DNA from: Lacinutrix sp. WUR7
GTDB taxonomy: Bacteria > Bacteroidota > Bacteroidia > Flavobacteriales > Flavobacteriaceae
Assembly (NCBI RefSeq): GCF_016864015.1
Contig: NZ_CP045067.1
Coordinates: forward strand, 283,001 to 347,000
Reading direction: 5' to 3'
DNA: 64,000 nucleotides
This document shows positions 1 through 8,870 of this stretch, in pieces (position 1 is the stretch's first letter; each line of letters starts with the position of its first letter). The notes under the pieces are model-generated. The model worked only from the letters and a program-made list of their open reading frames with translations. It did no database searches and was not told where the DNA came from. The position numbers were made by a program, and so were the translations under genes.

Positions 1-1998
1 TTTATAACCAAACCTGTTTTTGTTTTACTACTCATAGCCATTGCTATTTTAAGTTTTGCAATTAGTTTAATTTCGGTGTATGGTTTTAGAGCTTCGTTAA
101 TTTCCTTTTCCGGATTATTAGCCATTGTATTGGCATTAGCTGTTACAAAGCCAGATTTAAAATCGATGTTGCTTCATGTTGGTTTATTAGGAATAGGAGG
201 TTTATGGTATTTAACCGTTTCCTTATTATCGAATTGGTTGTTTCCTAAAAAGGATGACGACCAATTACTATCTGATACATTATCCCTTACTGGAAAATAT
301 TTAAAAGTTAGAGCCAAGCTACTTACCAAGCCGAATAAACGTGAAAAACTTTCCACAAAAGCATTTGTACTTCAAACACAAATAAGTGAAAAACACGAAA
401 CATTAAGAGAGTTACTTTTTGAAGGCAGAAAACGTTCTGGGAGATCGCATTCTAATGAACGACGCCTTTTAATATTTATATCTTTAGTCGATATTTTTGA
501 ATTGGCATTAGCAAACTCTTTAGATTATTCTAAAATAGATTCGCTATTTGGCTTGCATAAAACGTATTTAAAACCTTTCAAAAAAATGAATAAAGTCATG
601 GGTAATCACCTCATCACTTTATCGGAGCTTTTAATAAAAAAAGGAAAACTTCCAGATATCGATTTATTAAATAAAGCAGCTAAAAAAACAGAGCAGGCAA
701 TACTAGAATATGTCGACCAAGTAGGATTACCAAAAGCTCGTGAAGGCGCAATTACCCTTCGAAATCTTCAAGATTACCAAAAGCAATTAGTACAAGAAGT
801 CAAAGCCATTAGACGTGTATTAAGCAAGGTAAAAGACAATTCAAAAGCAAGGTTAAAAACACAAGAGTCAAAACAATTTCTAACCTCGCAAGAATACAAT
901 TTTAATATATTATTACAGCATTTTAGTTTTAATTCGCCAATGTTAAGGCATGCATTACGACTTTCTACTGCTATTGTTTTCGGCTTTTTATTAGGTAGTT
1001 TATTAGACTTAAAAAATGCCTATTGGATTATACTAACCATCATTGTGATCATGCGTCCTAATTATGGTTTAACTAAAGAACGTTCTAAAAATAGAATTAT
1101 AGGAACCATTATTGGAGCAGTAATAGCAACAAGCATTATTTTAATTACAAAAAACACGACGGTTTATATGGTATTGGCTGTTGTATCCTTAACTTTTGCT
1201 TTTTCTTTAATTCAGCAAAGCTATAAAGTTGGCGCTGCTTTTATCACTTTAAATATTGTGTTTGTTTACGCCTTGATAGATCCTAATGCATTTTTGGTGG
1301 TTCAATATCGTGTTATAGATACTATACTTGGAGCTACCATTGCAGTTCTAGCCAACTATTTATTGTTCCCAAGTTGGGAATATAAAAACCTAAATACTGT
1401 TATTGTAGATGTTATGCTTTCTAATAGCAAATACTTAGAAGCCACTAAGAATTTATACCATAACAAAAAGGAAAATAGTTTAGCGTATAAATTATCCCGA
1501 AAGAAGGCTTTTTTGGCCATGAGTAATTTAAATGCAGCCTTTCAAAGATTAACACAAGATCCAAAATCGAAACAAAAAGAATCGGCTTTAATTTATGAAA
1601 TGGTAACCTTAAACCACACGGTTCTTTCTGCTATTGCATCTATTGGAACCTATATTTTAAATCATAAAACCACTTCTGCTTCCGAGGAGTTTGATACTAT
1701 TATTGCAGATATTACGACTTCCTTAAAACAAGCGGCTTCCAAATTAGAGAGTAATGAAACGCTTACAGTTTCCGAAGAAAATGAAATTGCACAAGCACAT
1801 GAAAAACTGCAAAAACGCTATGCTTATTTATCGCAAAAAAGAGATATCGCGATTCAAGCTGGTCAGACCCAAATTGATACTAAAACCCTATTAAATCTGC
1901 AAGAAGCACATTTGATTAGCAATCAATTACTCTGGCTAAAATCGCTAGCTATTAATTTAAACAATGTGACTTTAAAGTATACTTCGGTTTTTAATTAA
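1..1998 (+). CDS. FUSC-family inner-membrane protein, 5' end outside window
   Basis: The reading frame is open from base 1, so the gene begins upstream; the GTG at 76 is only an internal codon. The visible part has hydrophobic segments at the start, a long charged helical stretch, then a second membrane block near window bases 950-1370 containing 'IVIMRPNYG' and 'RIIGTIIGAV', followed by a helical C-terminal tail. Duplicated membrane blocks with soluble helical domains are the architecture of the YccS/FUSC (fusaric acid resistance-like) family, often placed with efflux or envelope functions. The substrate is unknown. It is followed by an independent promoter for the helicase gene, so it probably ends its transcription unit. 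Family assignment is fairly secure; transport function is inferred. Confidence 0.8.
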   Translation, partial: FITKPVFVLLLIAIAILSFAISLISVYGFRASLISFSGLLAIVLALAVTKPDLKSMLLHVGLLGIGGLWYLTVSLLSNWLFPKKDDDQLLSDTLSLTGKYLKVRAKLLTKPNKREKLSTKAFVLQTQISEKHETLRELLFEGRKRSGRSHSNERRLLIFISLVDIFELALANSLDYSKIDSLFGLHKTYLKPFKKMNKVMGNHLITLSELLIKKGKLPDIDLLNKAAKKTEQAILEYVDQVGLPKAREGAITLRNLQDYQKQLVQEVKAIRRVLSKVKDNSKARLKTQESKQFLTSQEYNFNILLQHFSFNSPMLRHALRLSTAIVFGFLLGSLLDLKNAYWIILTIIVIMRPNYGLTKERSKNRIIGTIIGAVIATSIILITKNTTVYMVLAVVSLTFAFSLIQQSYKVGAAFITLNIVFVYALIDPNAFLVVQYRVIDTILGATIAVLANYLLFPSWEYKNLNTVIVDVMLSNSKYLEATKNLYHNKKENSLAYKLSRKKAFLAMSNLNAAFQRLTQDPKSKQKESALIYEMVTLNHTVLSAIASIGTYILNHKTTSASEEFDTIIADITTSLKQAASKLESNETLTVSEENEIAQAHEKLQKRYAYLSQKRDIAIQAGQTQIDTKTLLNLQEAHLISNQLLWLKSLAINLNNVTLKYTSVFN

Positions 1999-2072
1999 CG
2001 GGTTTCGTTACACCGTATAGAAGGAAGTGAAAAAGGGATAATTTTATTTTAAGACTTCCATTACTTTTAGGT

Positions 2073-2080
2073 TATCTTTG
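2073..2080 (+). promoter_or_regulatory. -7 promoter element of DEAD-box helicase gene
   Basis: TATCTTTG fits the Bacteroidota -7 consensus TAnnTTTG exactly and lies 15 nt before the ATG at 2096. It overlaps the alternative TTG start at 2078, which therefore cannot be the translated start. No clear -33 TTG is visible. Confidence 0.6.
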
Positions 2081-2095
2081 CACAAAATAAATTAC

Positions 2096-3337
2096 ATGTC
2101 ATTTAAAGACTTACAACTAAACAAACCTTTGCTACGTGCTATTGCAGATGCTGGTTACGACAATCCTACCTTAGTACAAGAAAAAACAATTCCTTTTGTA
2201 CTAGACAGAAAAGATGTTATTTGTTCTGCGCAAACAGGAACTGGTAAAACGGCAGCATTTGCTTTGCCAATTTTACAATTGTTATACGACAAGCAAGAAG
2301 GATCTAAAAAAGGAAAAAAGATTCGTGCGTTAATAGTAAGTCCGACTAGAGAATTAGCTTCTCAAATACAGGAAAACTTTAAAACCTATGCCAAAAACAC
2401 TAATTTAACAAGTACGGTTATTTATGGTGGAACAAGTATAGAACCACAAAAAGACGTATTAAAAAAGGGGGTTGATATTTTAATTGCTACGCCTGGACGT
2501 TTGTTAGATTTACACAAACAAGATTGTTTGAATCTGGATTATGTGGAAACTTTGGTTTTAGATGAAGCAGATCTTATGTTGGACATGGGATTTATTGATG
2601 ATGTAAAAAAAGTAGAACGCCTTTGTCCGGAAGGGAAACAGATTTTATTGTTTTCGGCAACCATCCCTTTTAAAGTAGAACAACTTGCAAATACGATTTT
2701 AAATGCGCCAGAACGTATTGCTATTACGCCAACTTCTTCTGCTGCAAAAAATGTTAGTCAGGTGTTGTATTACGTACCAAAAAAGGATAAAATTGAATTG
2801 TGTTTACACTTACTTCGTAAAACAATAAAAGGAAATATTCTAATTTTCAGACGTACCAAATATGGTGTCGATAAGTTAGAAAAAACGCTTTTGAATAATG
2901 ACTTTAAAGTAGAAACTATTCATGGTGATAAAGACCAAAACTTACGTCAAGATGCGCTTAAAAAGTTCAAGAATGGCTATGTAAATATATTGGTTGCTAC
3001 CGATGTTGCTGCTCGTGGAATTGATATTAACGAGTTGGACGCGGTTATTAATTTCGATTTACCAAACGTACCAGAAACGTATGTACATAGAATTGGAAGA
3101 ACTGGTCGTGCTGGTAATTTTGGAACAGCGTACTCTTTAGTTTCTGCGGATGAAAAAGCCTATGTTAAAAGCATTCAGCAATTAATTAACGTACAGATTC
3201 CAGTGGAAGAAGACCATCCGTATCCTTTAGATCCTAAAGCACAAGCGGTGAGACATACTTCTAAAAAAACAGGAAGTAAGCATAAAAAAGGTCGTAAAAG
3301 TGAAGCTTCAAAAAAGAAAAAGAAGCGTTGGTATTAG
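2096..3337 (+). CDS. DEAD-box ATP-dependent RNA helicase
   Basis: Superfamily 2 RNA helicase of 413 residues, RhlE/CshA-like, expected to unwind structured RNA in ribosome assembly or mRNA decay in the cytoplasm. Motif I AQTGTGKT lies at residues 45-52, followed by PTRELA, the DEAD box, SAT, and in the second RecA domain ARGID and HRIGRTGRAG. The protein ends in a very basic tail rich in Lys/Arg/Ser, typical of RNA-anchoring extensions. The ATG at 2096 is chosen over an upstream TTG because the TATCTTTG promoter box overlaps the latter. Flavobacteria carry several paralogues, so no gene symbol is given. Confidence 0.95.
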   Translation: MSFKDLQLNKPLLRAIADAGYDNPTLVQEKTIPFVLDRKDVICSAQTGTGKTAAFALPILQLLYDKQEGSKKGKKIRALIVSPTRELASQIQENFKTYAKNTNLTSTVIYGGTSIEPQKDVLKKGVDILIATPGRLLDLHKQDCLNLDYVETLVLDEADLMLDMGFIDDVKKVERLCPEGKQILLFSATIPFKVEQLANTILNAPERIAITPTSSAAKNVSQVLYYVPKKDKIELCLHLLRKTIKGNILIFRRTKYGVDKLEKTLLNNDFKVETIHGDKDQNLRQDALKKFKNGYVNILVATDVAARGIDINELDAVINFDLPNVPETYVHRIGRTGRAGNFGTAYSLVSADEKAYVKSIQQLINVQIPVEEDHPYPLDPKAQAVRHTSKKTGSKHKKGRKSEASKKKKKRWY

Positions 3338-3405
3338 GATTGTTGATTGTTGATTGTTGATTGTTGATTGTTGATTGTTGATTGTTGATTGTTGATTGTT
3401 GATTG
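3338..3405. repeat. Heptamer microsatellite (GATTGTT)n
   Basis: Nine perfect 7-bp copies plus five bases (68 bp) start directly after the helicase stop codon TAG. The copies show no mismatches, which suggests recent slippage and probable length variation between strains. A second heptamer, TGACTAA, occurs about three times near 3645-3665 inside the following repeat block. Confidence 0.95.
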
Positions 3406-3411
3406 AAACCT

Positions 3412-3789
3412 ATGTCATTTCGAGCTTGTCGCGAAATCTCTGAAACTAATTATTCCTGCAAGACAATGACAGAAGACTAAAACTTATGTCATTTCGAGTG
3501 AAATTGCTTTTTTGCAATTTAGTATCGAGAACTAATTTATATTAAAAATTGAAAAACGGCGGAAGACGGAAACCCATGTCATTTCGAGCTTGTCGCGAAA
3601 TCTCTGAAACTAATTACTCCTGCAAGACAATGACAGAAGACTGATGACTAATGACTAATGACTAAAACTTATGTCATTTCGAGTGAAATTGCTTTTTTGC
3701 AATTTAGTATCGAGAACTAATTATATTAAAAATTGAAAAACGGCGGAAGACGGAAACCTATGTCATTTCGAGCATGTCGAGAAATCTCT
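3412..3789. repeat. Tandem copies of a 'GTCATTTCGAG' dispersed repeat
   Basis: Two near-identical long units start at 3412 and 3576 (164 bp apart) and a third truncated start is at 3760 (184 bp later, because unit 2 gained extra TGACTAA heptamers). Each unit contains ATGTCATTTCGAGCTTGTCG, a GCAAGACAATGACAG segment, a second ATGTCATTTCGAG arm, TAGTATCGAGAAC and ACGGCGGAAGACGGAAACC. Parts are inverted relatives of one another (CGAG...TATCGAGA). Together with the heptamer array and a CT-rich stretch at about 3786-3860 this fills the roughly 600-bp gap before the next gene; no ORF or RNA gene is seen there. Confidence 0.9.
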
Positions 3790-3935
3790 TTTTCAACCTT
3801 TATCACTTTTCACTTATCCCTTTTCCCTTTATCACTTATCCCTTTTTTCCCTTTTCACCCAATAAAAACACCATTTTTCAACGTACGTATTAAAGACTAA
3901 TATTTTGTTTATCTTGCTATTCCAACTCCTTGTGC

Positions 3936-5246
3936 ATGAGAAACGATTACACTTCAGATGTCTTTAAAAAACTACTAGATAAATTACAACAAGAAAGTTG
4001 GCAATTAGAATTGCTGATTTCTGGTTTTGCTATTTTTGGATTAATTGGGTTAAAAGGATATATTTTTGATGAACTAATCTATAGCACTCAAAACACCAAC
4101 GTATACTCCATTGCTCTAATAGCAAGTGTAGCTCCAATTATTCTCATTTTACTATTTAATCTTATCGTTCACGTTTTACTACGTGGTTTATGGATTGGTG
4201 CTTTAGGTTTGCGTTATGTTTCTGGCGATATTGATTATGACAAACTAAAGTATTCTGAAAAATTCACGAAGTATTTAAAACGAAAAGTAGGTTCTTTTGA
4301 CAGATATATTTCCAGATTAGAAGATTATTCTAGTATCATGTTTGCGGTTTCCTTTTTAATGGTTTTTTACATCATAGGATTCATCACGTTGACTTTAGTA
4401 TTCGTTTTAGTGAAGCATTATTTCAATCTATATGAAGGTTCTTTTTCCAATATTTTAGATACAATAGGTAATACAGTAGGCATTATATTCTTATTTGGAA
4501 TTCTTTTAACTTTTATTGATTTTATAACCCAAGGATTTTTAAAAAAGAAAAAGTGGCTATCTAAAATCTACTTTCCTTTTTATTTAGTTTTTAGCATTTT
4601 AACGCTTTCTTTTTTATACAGACCATTGGTCTATAATTTTTTAGACAATAAATTTGGTAAACGAATTAGCGTCCTTTTATTTCCTTTGTACCTAATTATT
4701 TTTTTATCTACAGGAACCTATTACAAAACATCTAATTATATAAAAAGAACTAATATTTCAACAAGTGAATATGCTAGTAATAATAATTACTATAGTGTAT
4801 TGCCTGAAAAAGAGTTTGTAAATATTGCAGCTATTCCTAGTAAGATAATTACAAAACCATATTTTTCTTTTTTTATCCCTTATGTGGAAGGAATTGAAGA
4901 TCGAATTATTGAATTCCACCCTTCTTTAAAACCTAAAAAAGACAAACGAGGTCTTAGCACTAGTGCTTTTACTATAAATGAATTAAAAACGAATGGAGAC
5001 AGTTTAATCTCAGTATACCTGAAAACTTTTAAAAGCATTTATCACGTTACCATAGATAGCACAAAGTATAATCTAGATTATACCCTTTCGGAAAACAAAA
5101 AGAAGCAAATTGGATTTGAAACATTAATAGAACTCGACAGCTTAAAAAAAGGAAAGCATACGTTACAACTAAAAAGACAAATGAAACCAGAAAAGGATTC
5201 TTTAGGAACCATCATTAGCATTCCGTTTTGGTATTATCCCGATTAA
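3936..5246 (+). CDS. Multi-pass membrane protein, function unknown
   Basis: A 436-residue protein I do not recognise. It opens with a polar stretch, then strongly hydrophobic segments at about residues 25-42, 55-85, 125-160, 175-200, 215-235 and 245-260. After these, about 165 residues form a soluble C-terminal domain that is likely extracytoplasmic, with alternating hydrophobic/polar residues suggesting beta structure. The start is the ATG at 3936, as the in-frame TTG two codons earlier has no supporting signal. The gene stands alone: repeats lie upstream, and the convergent anti-sigma-like gene ends 3 bp downstream. Confidence 0.75.
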   Translation: MRNDYTSDVFKKLLDKLQQESWQLELLISGFAIFGLIGLKGYIFDELIYSTQNTNVYSIALIASVAPIILILLFNLIVHVLLRGLWIGALGLRYVSGDIDYDKLKYSEKFTKYLKRKVGSFDRYISRLEDYSSIMFAVSFLMVFYIIGFITLTLVFVLVKHYFNLYEGSFSNILDTIGNTVGIIFLFGILLTFIDFITQGFLKKKKWLSKIYFPFYLVFSILTLSFLYRPLVYNFLDNKFGKRISVLLFPLYLIIFLSTGTYYKTSNYIKRTNISTSEYASNNNYYSVLPEKEFVNIAAIPSKIITKPYFSFFIPYVEGIEDRIIEFHPSLKPKKDKRGLSTSAFTINELKTNGDSLISVYLKTFKSIYHVTIDSTKYNLDYTLSENKKKQIGFETLIELDSLKKGKHTLQLKRQMKPEKDSLGTIISIPFWYYPD

Positions 5247-5248
5247 TA

Positions 5249-5671
5249 TTACACACTTAATCGTTTATCAAAATAATGTTTCAGTACAGGAACTTGAATA
5301 CAAATCATTAATCCTAAAGAAAGAATAGCATACATTAATGTTTTAGGCAAACTAAAGCTAGAAAGGGACTGTGTTAGGTTATTATTAGTGAGCTTACTAA
5401 AATCTAAAGCATGAAACCAAGTAGATTCTTCGGTAGTAGTACTCAGAAATAAATAGCCCGTTATTGCAACTAACAAAAATCCGCCAACAAACCACAAATA
5501 ACCAGGAATTAAAGGCTTGTAAGTCGTCACTTTTTTACTTTCTAAAGCTTCCACTTGTGACATGATAGTATTGGTAAAATCTACCGAAGGAGATTCCACA
5601 GATAACGAATGCATCATCTTATCGACTAATTCCTCTATGTTTTTATTTTCTTTCTCTTGCATAACTTTCAA
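5249..5671 (-). CDS. Probable anti-sigma factor, two-TM membrane protein
   Basis: A 140-residue protein whose start overlaps the 3' end of the ECF sigma gene by about 20-29 nt, the usual arrangement of sigma/anti-sigma pairs. The N-terminal 50 residues are acidic and helical (IEELVDKMM, then DFTNTIMSQVEAL), as in the cytoplasmic part of flavobacterial anti-sigma proteins. Hydrophobic segments follow at about residues 57-76 and 110-130. No zinc-binding HxxxCxxC signature is present, so it is not a classic ZAS protein. The role is inferred from context; the second Met (5662) is an equally good start. Confidence 0.65.
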   Translation of the reverse strand: MKVMQEKENKNIEELVDKMMHSLSVESPSVDFTNTIMSQVEALESKKVTTYKPLIPGYLWFVGGFLLVAITGYLFLSTTTEESTWFHALDFSKLTNNNLTQSLSSFSLPKTLMYAILSLGLMICIQVPVLKHYFDKRLSV

Positions 5672-6263
5672 TGATTTCTGGTTCTAATTTATTCTGCAAA
5701 ATGGTAGTTAGTTTTTTTCGACTTCTAAATAGTTTTACTTTTACATGATTTGCTTTCACACCAATAACTTTCCCAATTTCTTCTAAAGAAAGTTCTTCAA
5801 AATAATATAAGGTTAGCAAAGCACAATCATCTGCTGGTAACATTTGCAAACAATCTTGAATGGCCTGCTTACTTTCTTGTGCTTCCATAATACTTAAAGC
5901 ATTATCTAAAGTCTTTACTTCATGTGCTGTAAATTCATTAATAACAACGGTGTTTTGTTTTCGCTTATTACTTTTAATTCTATCTAAACAGGTATTATAC
6001 GCTATTCTATAAATCCAAGTAGAAAATTTAGAATCGCCTTTAAAGTTTTTCAACTTTTTAAATACTTTAATAAAAGTATCCTGCGAAACTTCTTCTGCTT
6101 CTTCCCTATTCTTCAGCATTTGTATGGCTAAAGTAAATACCAAGTCCTTATAACGATCTACCAATACAGCAAACGCTTTGGTATCTCCTTCTAGGATTTG
6201 TTGGATGATTATTTGATCTTGGTTAGTGGTCATTTGCGCATTGGACGACAAAATAGCAGACAT
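5643..6263 (-). CDS. RNA polymerase ECF-type sigma factor
   Basis: Sigma-70 family protein with region 2 (LVDRYKDLVFTLA...EEAEEVSQDTFIKVFKKL, ...STWIYRIAYNTCLDRIK) and region 4 (LPADDCALLTLYYFEELSLE, ...VKVKLFRSRKKL). It directs RNA polymerase to a regulon controlled by the membrane protein encoded just downstream. Three in-frame ATGs are possible (6311, 6263, 6233). I chose 6263 because an AGAGG lies about 8 nt upstream; the conserved region begins near the 6233 Met, so the true start may be there. The next gene, on the other strand, encodes a DUF6249 membrane protein, a frequent companion of these sigma genes in flavobacteria. Confidence 0.9.
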   Translation of the reverse strand: MSAILSSNAQMTTNQDQIIIQQILEGDTKAFAVLVDRYKDLVFTLAIQMLKNREEAEEVSQDTFIKVFKKLKNFKGDSKFSTWIYRIAYNTCLDRIKSNKRKQNTVVINEFTAHEVKTLDNALSIMEAQESKQAIQDCLQMLPADDCALLTLYYFEELSLEEIGKVIGVKANHVKVKLFRSRKKLTTILQNKLEPEIIESYARERK

Positions 6264-6372
6264 GGTTACAGCCTCTAGTAAAAAATATTTTGAAAAAGTT
6301 GTAACCATCATTTAAAAGTTGTCGTCTTAAGCATAAGAACACATAAAATTAATCAATTAAAAACAAACAATT

Positions 6373-6720
6373 ATGGGATCAGAATTAATTATTTTACCAG
6401 TGATATTTGGTGCAATTTTCGGAGTATTTTATTTATACTTTTCTACTAGAAACAAAGAACGATTAGCACTTATTGAAAAAGGTGCAGACGCAAGTATTTT
6501 CACCAAAGCAAAGGGACACACTGCTCCAATATGGAAAGTACTCATTTTAAACTTAGCCTTATTATTAATGGGAATTGGCTTAGGTACTTTTATCGCTTCT
6601 TTATTAGATAGCTTCACGTCACTAGATGAGGACGCTATTTATCCTGCAACTATTTTCTTTATGGCTGGTGTTGGATTATTTATAGGATTCAATCTAACTA
6701 AAAATTTAGATAAAGAATAA
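6373..6720 (+). CDS. DUF6249-type small membrane protein
   Basis: A 115-residue protein with three hydrophobic segments (residues about 5-24, 55-77, 90-108) and a conserved-looking RNKERLALIEKGAD segment after the first. This pattern matches the small flavobacterial family annotated as DUF6249 or 'hypothetical membrane protein' beside ECF sigma factors. It is divergent from the sigma gene with about 110 bp between them, so joint control by the sigma factor is plausible but not shown. A strong intrinsic terminator follows. Confidence 0.75.
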   Translation: MGSELIILPVIFGAIFGVFYLYFSTRNKERLALIEKGADASIFTKAKGHTAPIWKVLILNLALLLMGIGLGTFIASLLDSFTSLDEDAIYPATIFFMAGVGLFIGFNLTKNLDKE

Positions 6721-6743
6721 CACCTCTTACTCCTTCTACCTAT

Positions 6744-6780
6744 AAAACTGCTAGCCAATCACTAGCAGTTTTTTTATTTT
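6744..6780 (+). terminator. Rho-independent terminator after DUF6249 gene
   Basis: Inverted repeat AAAACTGCTAG / CTAGCAGTTTT with a 7-nt loop followed by a T run. Confidence 0.9.
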
Positions 6781-6822
6781 ATAATGTATCTTTATATTTC
6801 TAATAAGGAAACCTTTTAAAAG

Positions 6823-8610
6823 ATGAAAAACATTCTAGCTCTTTTTTGTTTGTGTATTGCATTTACTTCTTGTAAAGACGAAGTGAAAAAAGAAACTTCA
6901 GAAACAAAAAAAATAGTGAATTCCGAATTCAAAAACATGTTGGATACCTACTACCAAGATGGTTTAAAGCTAAATCCTATAGCTGCAACATTTGCTGGAG
7001 ACAACCGATATAATGATAAAATGCCAAACTATTTGTCACCAATATACAAGGCAAAACAGAAAGCCTATTATACCAATTATAAAAATATTTTAAACAGGTA
7101 CAAAGACGAAGACTTAAACGAAACCGAAAAATTAAGCAAAGCCACTTTAAATTGGGATATTAATATTAATCTTGCTGACTTAACTTTTAAAAAAGACCTC
7201 ATGCCAATCGATCAAATGTGGTCGCCGCATTTAAATATCGGGCAACTTGCAAGTGGTTCTGGAGCACAACCTTTTGAGACGGTTACCGATTATAATAATT
7301 GGTTAAAACGCGTAGACGGTTATTTACTTTGGCTCGCTTCCGCGGAAAGCAATATGAAAGAAGGAATAAAAACGGGTTATGTTTTACCTAAATCCTTAAT
7401 CACAAAAGTAATTCCGCAAATGGCAGCCATGGCGGAAGCTAATGTAGAAAACCATTTGTTTTATCAACCAATAAAAAATTTCCCAGAAGGTTTTTCGGAA
7501 GAAGACAAGAAAAAACTAACCGCATCTTACACCACAATGGTAAAAGACAAAGTGATTCCTGCATATAAAAAAATGCACGATTTTATGAGCACAACCTACT
7601 TAAAAGCGGGAAGAGCATCTAGCGGAATTTCTGCAACTCCAAAAGGAACGGCATATTACAACCATCAAATAAAAAAGTACACTACGACGAATAGGTCTGC
7701 AGATGAAATTCATGCACTTGGCTTAAAAGAAGTCGCAAGAATTTTATCGGAAATGGAAACTGTAAAAAAAGAGGTTGGCTATGAAGGAGACATTATATCC
7801 TTCTTTGATTTTGTTAGAAACAATAAAGAACTCATGCCTTTTACAGATCCGCAACAAGTACTAGATAACTTTAATACCATTCATGAAACCATGAAACCAA
7901 AGTTAGCAGAATTATTTGATGTAACTCCAAAAACAGCTTTCGAGGTTAGACGTACAGAAGCTTTTAGAGAAGCTTCAGCAAGTGCAGAATACAATCAAGG
8001 ATCTTTAGATGGTACACGACCAGGTATTTTTTACACACCAATTCCAGACGTTACCAAATACAATACATTTAGTGATGAAGCGTTATTTTTACACGAGGCC
8101 ATTCCAGGACATCATTACCAAATTTCTTTACAGCAAGAAGATCCAGACTTACCAGAATTTAGAAAAACACTTTGGTATAGCGCTTATGGCGAAGGCTGGG
8201 CTTTATATACCGAATCGCTTGGAAAAGAGTTAGGTTTATATACCGATCCGTACCAATATTTTGGAATGCTCGGTATGGAAATGCACCGAGCAATCCGTTT
8301 AGTTGTAGATACAGGAATGCATGTAAAAGGATGGACACGTGAGCAAGCTATTCAATATTCTTTAGATAATGAAGCGGAAAGTGAAGCGAGTATTATTTCA
8401 GAAATTGAACGTTATATGGCGAATCCCGGACAAGCATTATCCTATAAAATCGGACAACTTAAAATAAGAGAGCTTCGTGCAAAAGCCGAAAAAGAGCTAG
8501 GCACAACATTTGATATTAGACAATTTCATAACCAAGTTTTAGAAACGGGTTGTGTACCTCTAGCTTTATTAGAAAATAAAATCGATAACTGGATTGCAGC
8601 AAACAAATAG
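6823..8610 (+). CDS. DUF885 family lipoprotein, putative metallopeptidase
   Basis: A 595-residue envelope protein starting with a lipoprotein signal (MKNILALFCLCIAFTSC; Cys17 as lipidation site). The DUF885 hallmark HEAIPGHH starts at residue 424 and GEGWALY near 456, followed by EAESEASIISEIERYMANPG. DUF885 proteins resemble M1/M32-type zinc peptidases, with the HE..H motif as probable metal site, and full length is normal for the family. Expected location is the periplasm or outer membrane. Substrate is unknown. The gene is monocistronic, with a terminator upstream and a repeat-filled gap downstream. Confidence 0.9.
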   Translation: MKNILALFCLCIAFTSCKDEVKKETSETKKIVNSEFKNMLDTYYQDGLKLNPIAATFAGDNRYNDKMPNYLSPIYKAKQKAYYTNYKNILNRYKDEDLNETEKLSKATLNWDININLADLTFKKDLMPIDQMWSPHLNIGQLASGSGAQPFETVTDYNNWLKRVDGYLLWLASAESNMKEGIKTGYVLPKSLITKVIPQMAAMAEANVENHLFYQPIKNFPEGFSEEDKKKLTASYTTMVKDKVIPAYKKMHDFMSTTYLKAGRASSGISATPKGTAYYNHQIKKYTTTNRSADEIHALGLKEVARILSEMETVKKEVGYEGDIISFFDFVRNNKELMPFTDPQQVLDNFNTIHETMKPKLAELFDVTPKTAFEVRRTEAFREASASAEYNQGSLDGTRPGIFYTPIPDVTKYNTFSDEALFLHEAIPGHHYQISLQQEDPDLPEFRKTLWYSAYGEGWALYTESLGKELGLYTDPYQYFGMLGMEMHRAIRLVVDTGMHVKGWTREQAIQYSLDNEAESEASIISEIERYMANPGQALSYKIGQLKIRELRAKAEKELGTTFDIRQFHNQVLETGCVPLALLENKIDNWIAANK

Positions 8611-8620
8611 CTTCTCGAGT

Positions 8621-8858
8621 TGTCACTTCGAGTGATCCCGATATTTCTTCGGGATTGTATCGAGAAGTGAAATTATAAGAAACAAGTAAATGGCTTTAAG
8701 AAGCGTAGTGTTTTTTTAAAGAAATTTTAAATTAACACTTTTAAAACAAGATGTTCTCGATACATTTCTCCTAAAGTCGAAACACTCGAACTGACAAAAA
8801 CATAATCGTCATGTCACTTCGAGTGATCCCGATATTTCTTCGGGATTGTATCGAGAAG
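8621..8858. repeat. Dispersed repeat, two identical 47-bp copies plus an inverted relative
   Basis: A 47-bp sequence beginning TGTCACTTCGAGTGATCC and ending TATCGAGAAG occurs at 8621-8667 and again, identical, at 8812-8858. A diverged inverted copy lies between them (about 8751-8803; TTCTCGATAC...ACTCGAACTGACA). Each copy contains its own small hairpin (ATCCCGATATTTCTTCGGGAT). The second copy abuts the next gene's start and supplies a spurious in-frame ATG at 8811. Confidence 0.9.
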
Positions 8859-8870
8859 AAAAAAAACAAA

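Noticed and set aside
3338-3789. Possible CRISPR array
   Set aside because: The 7-bp copies have no spacers and the longer units are near-identical throughout; no cas genes are present.
8811-8870. Upstream ATG for the CarboxypepD_reg-like protein
   Set aside because: It is part of the 47-bp dispersed repeat; the signal peptide starts at 8871.
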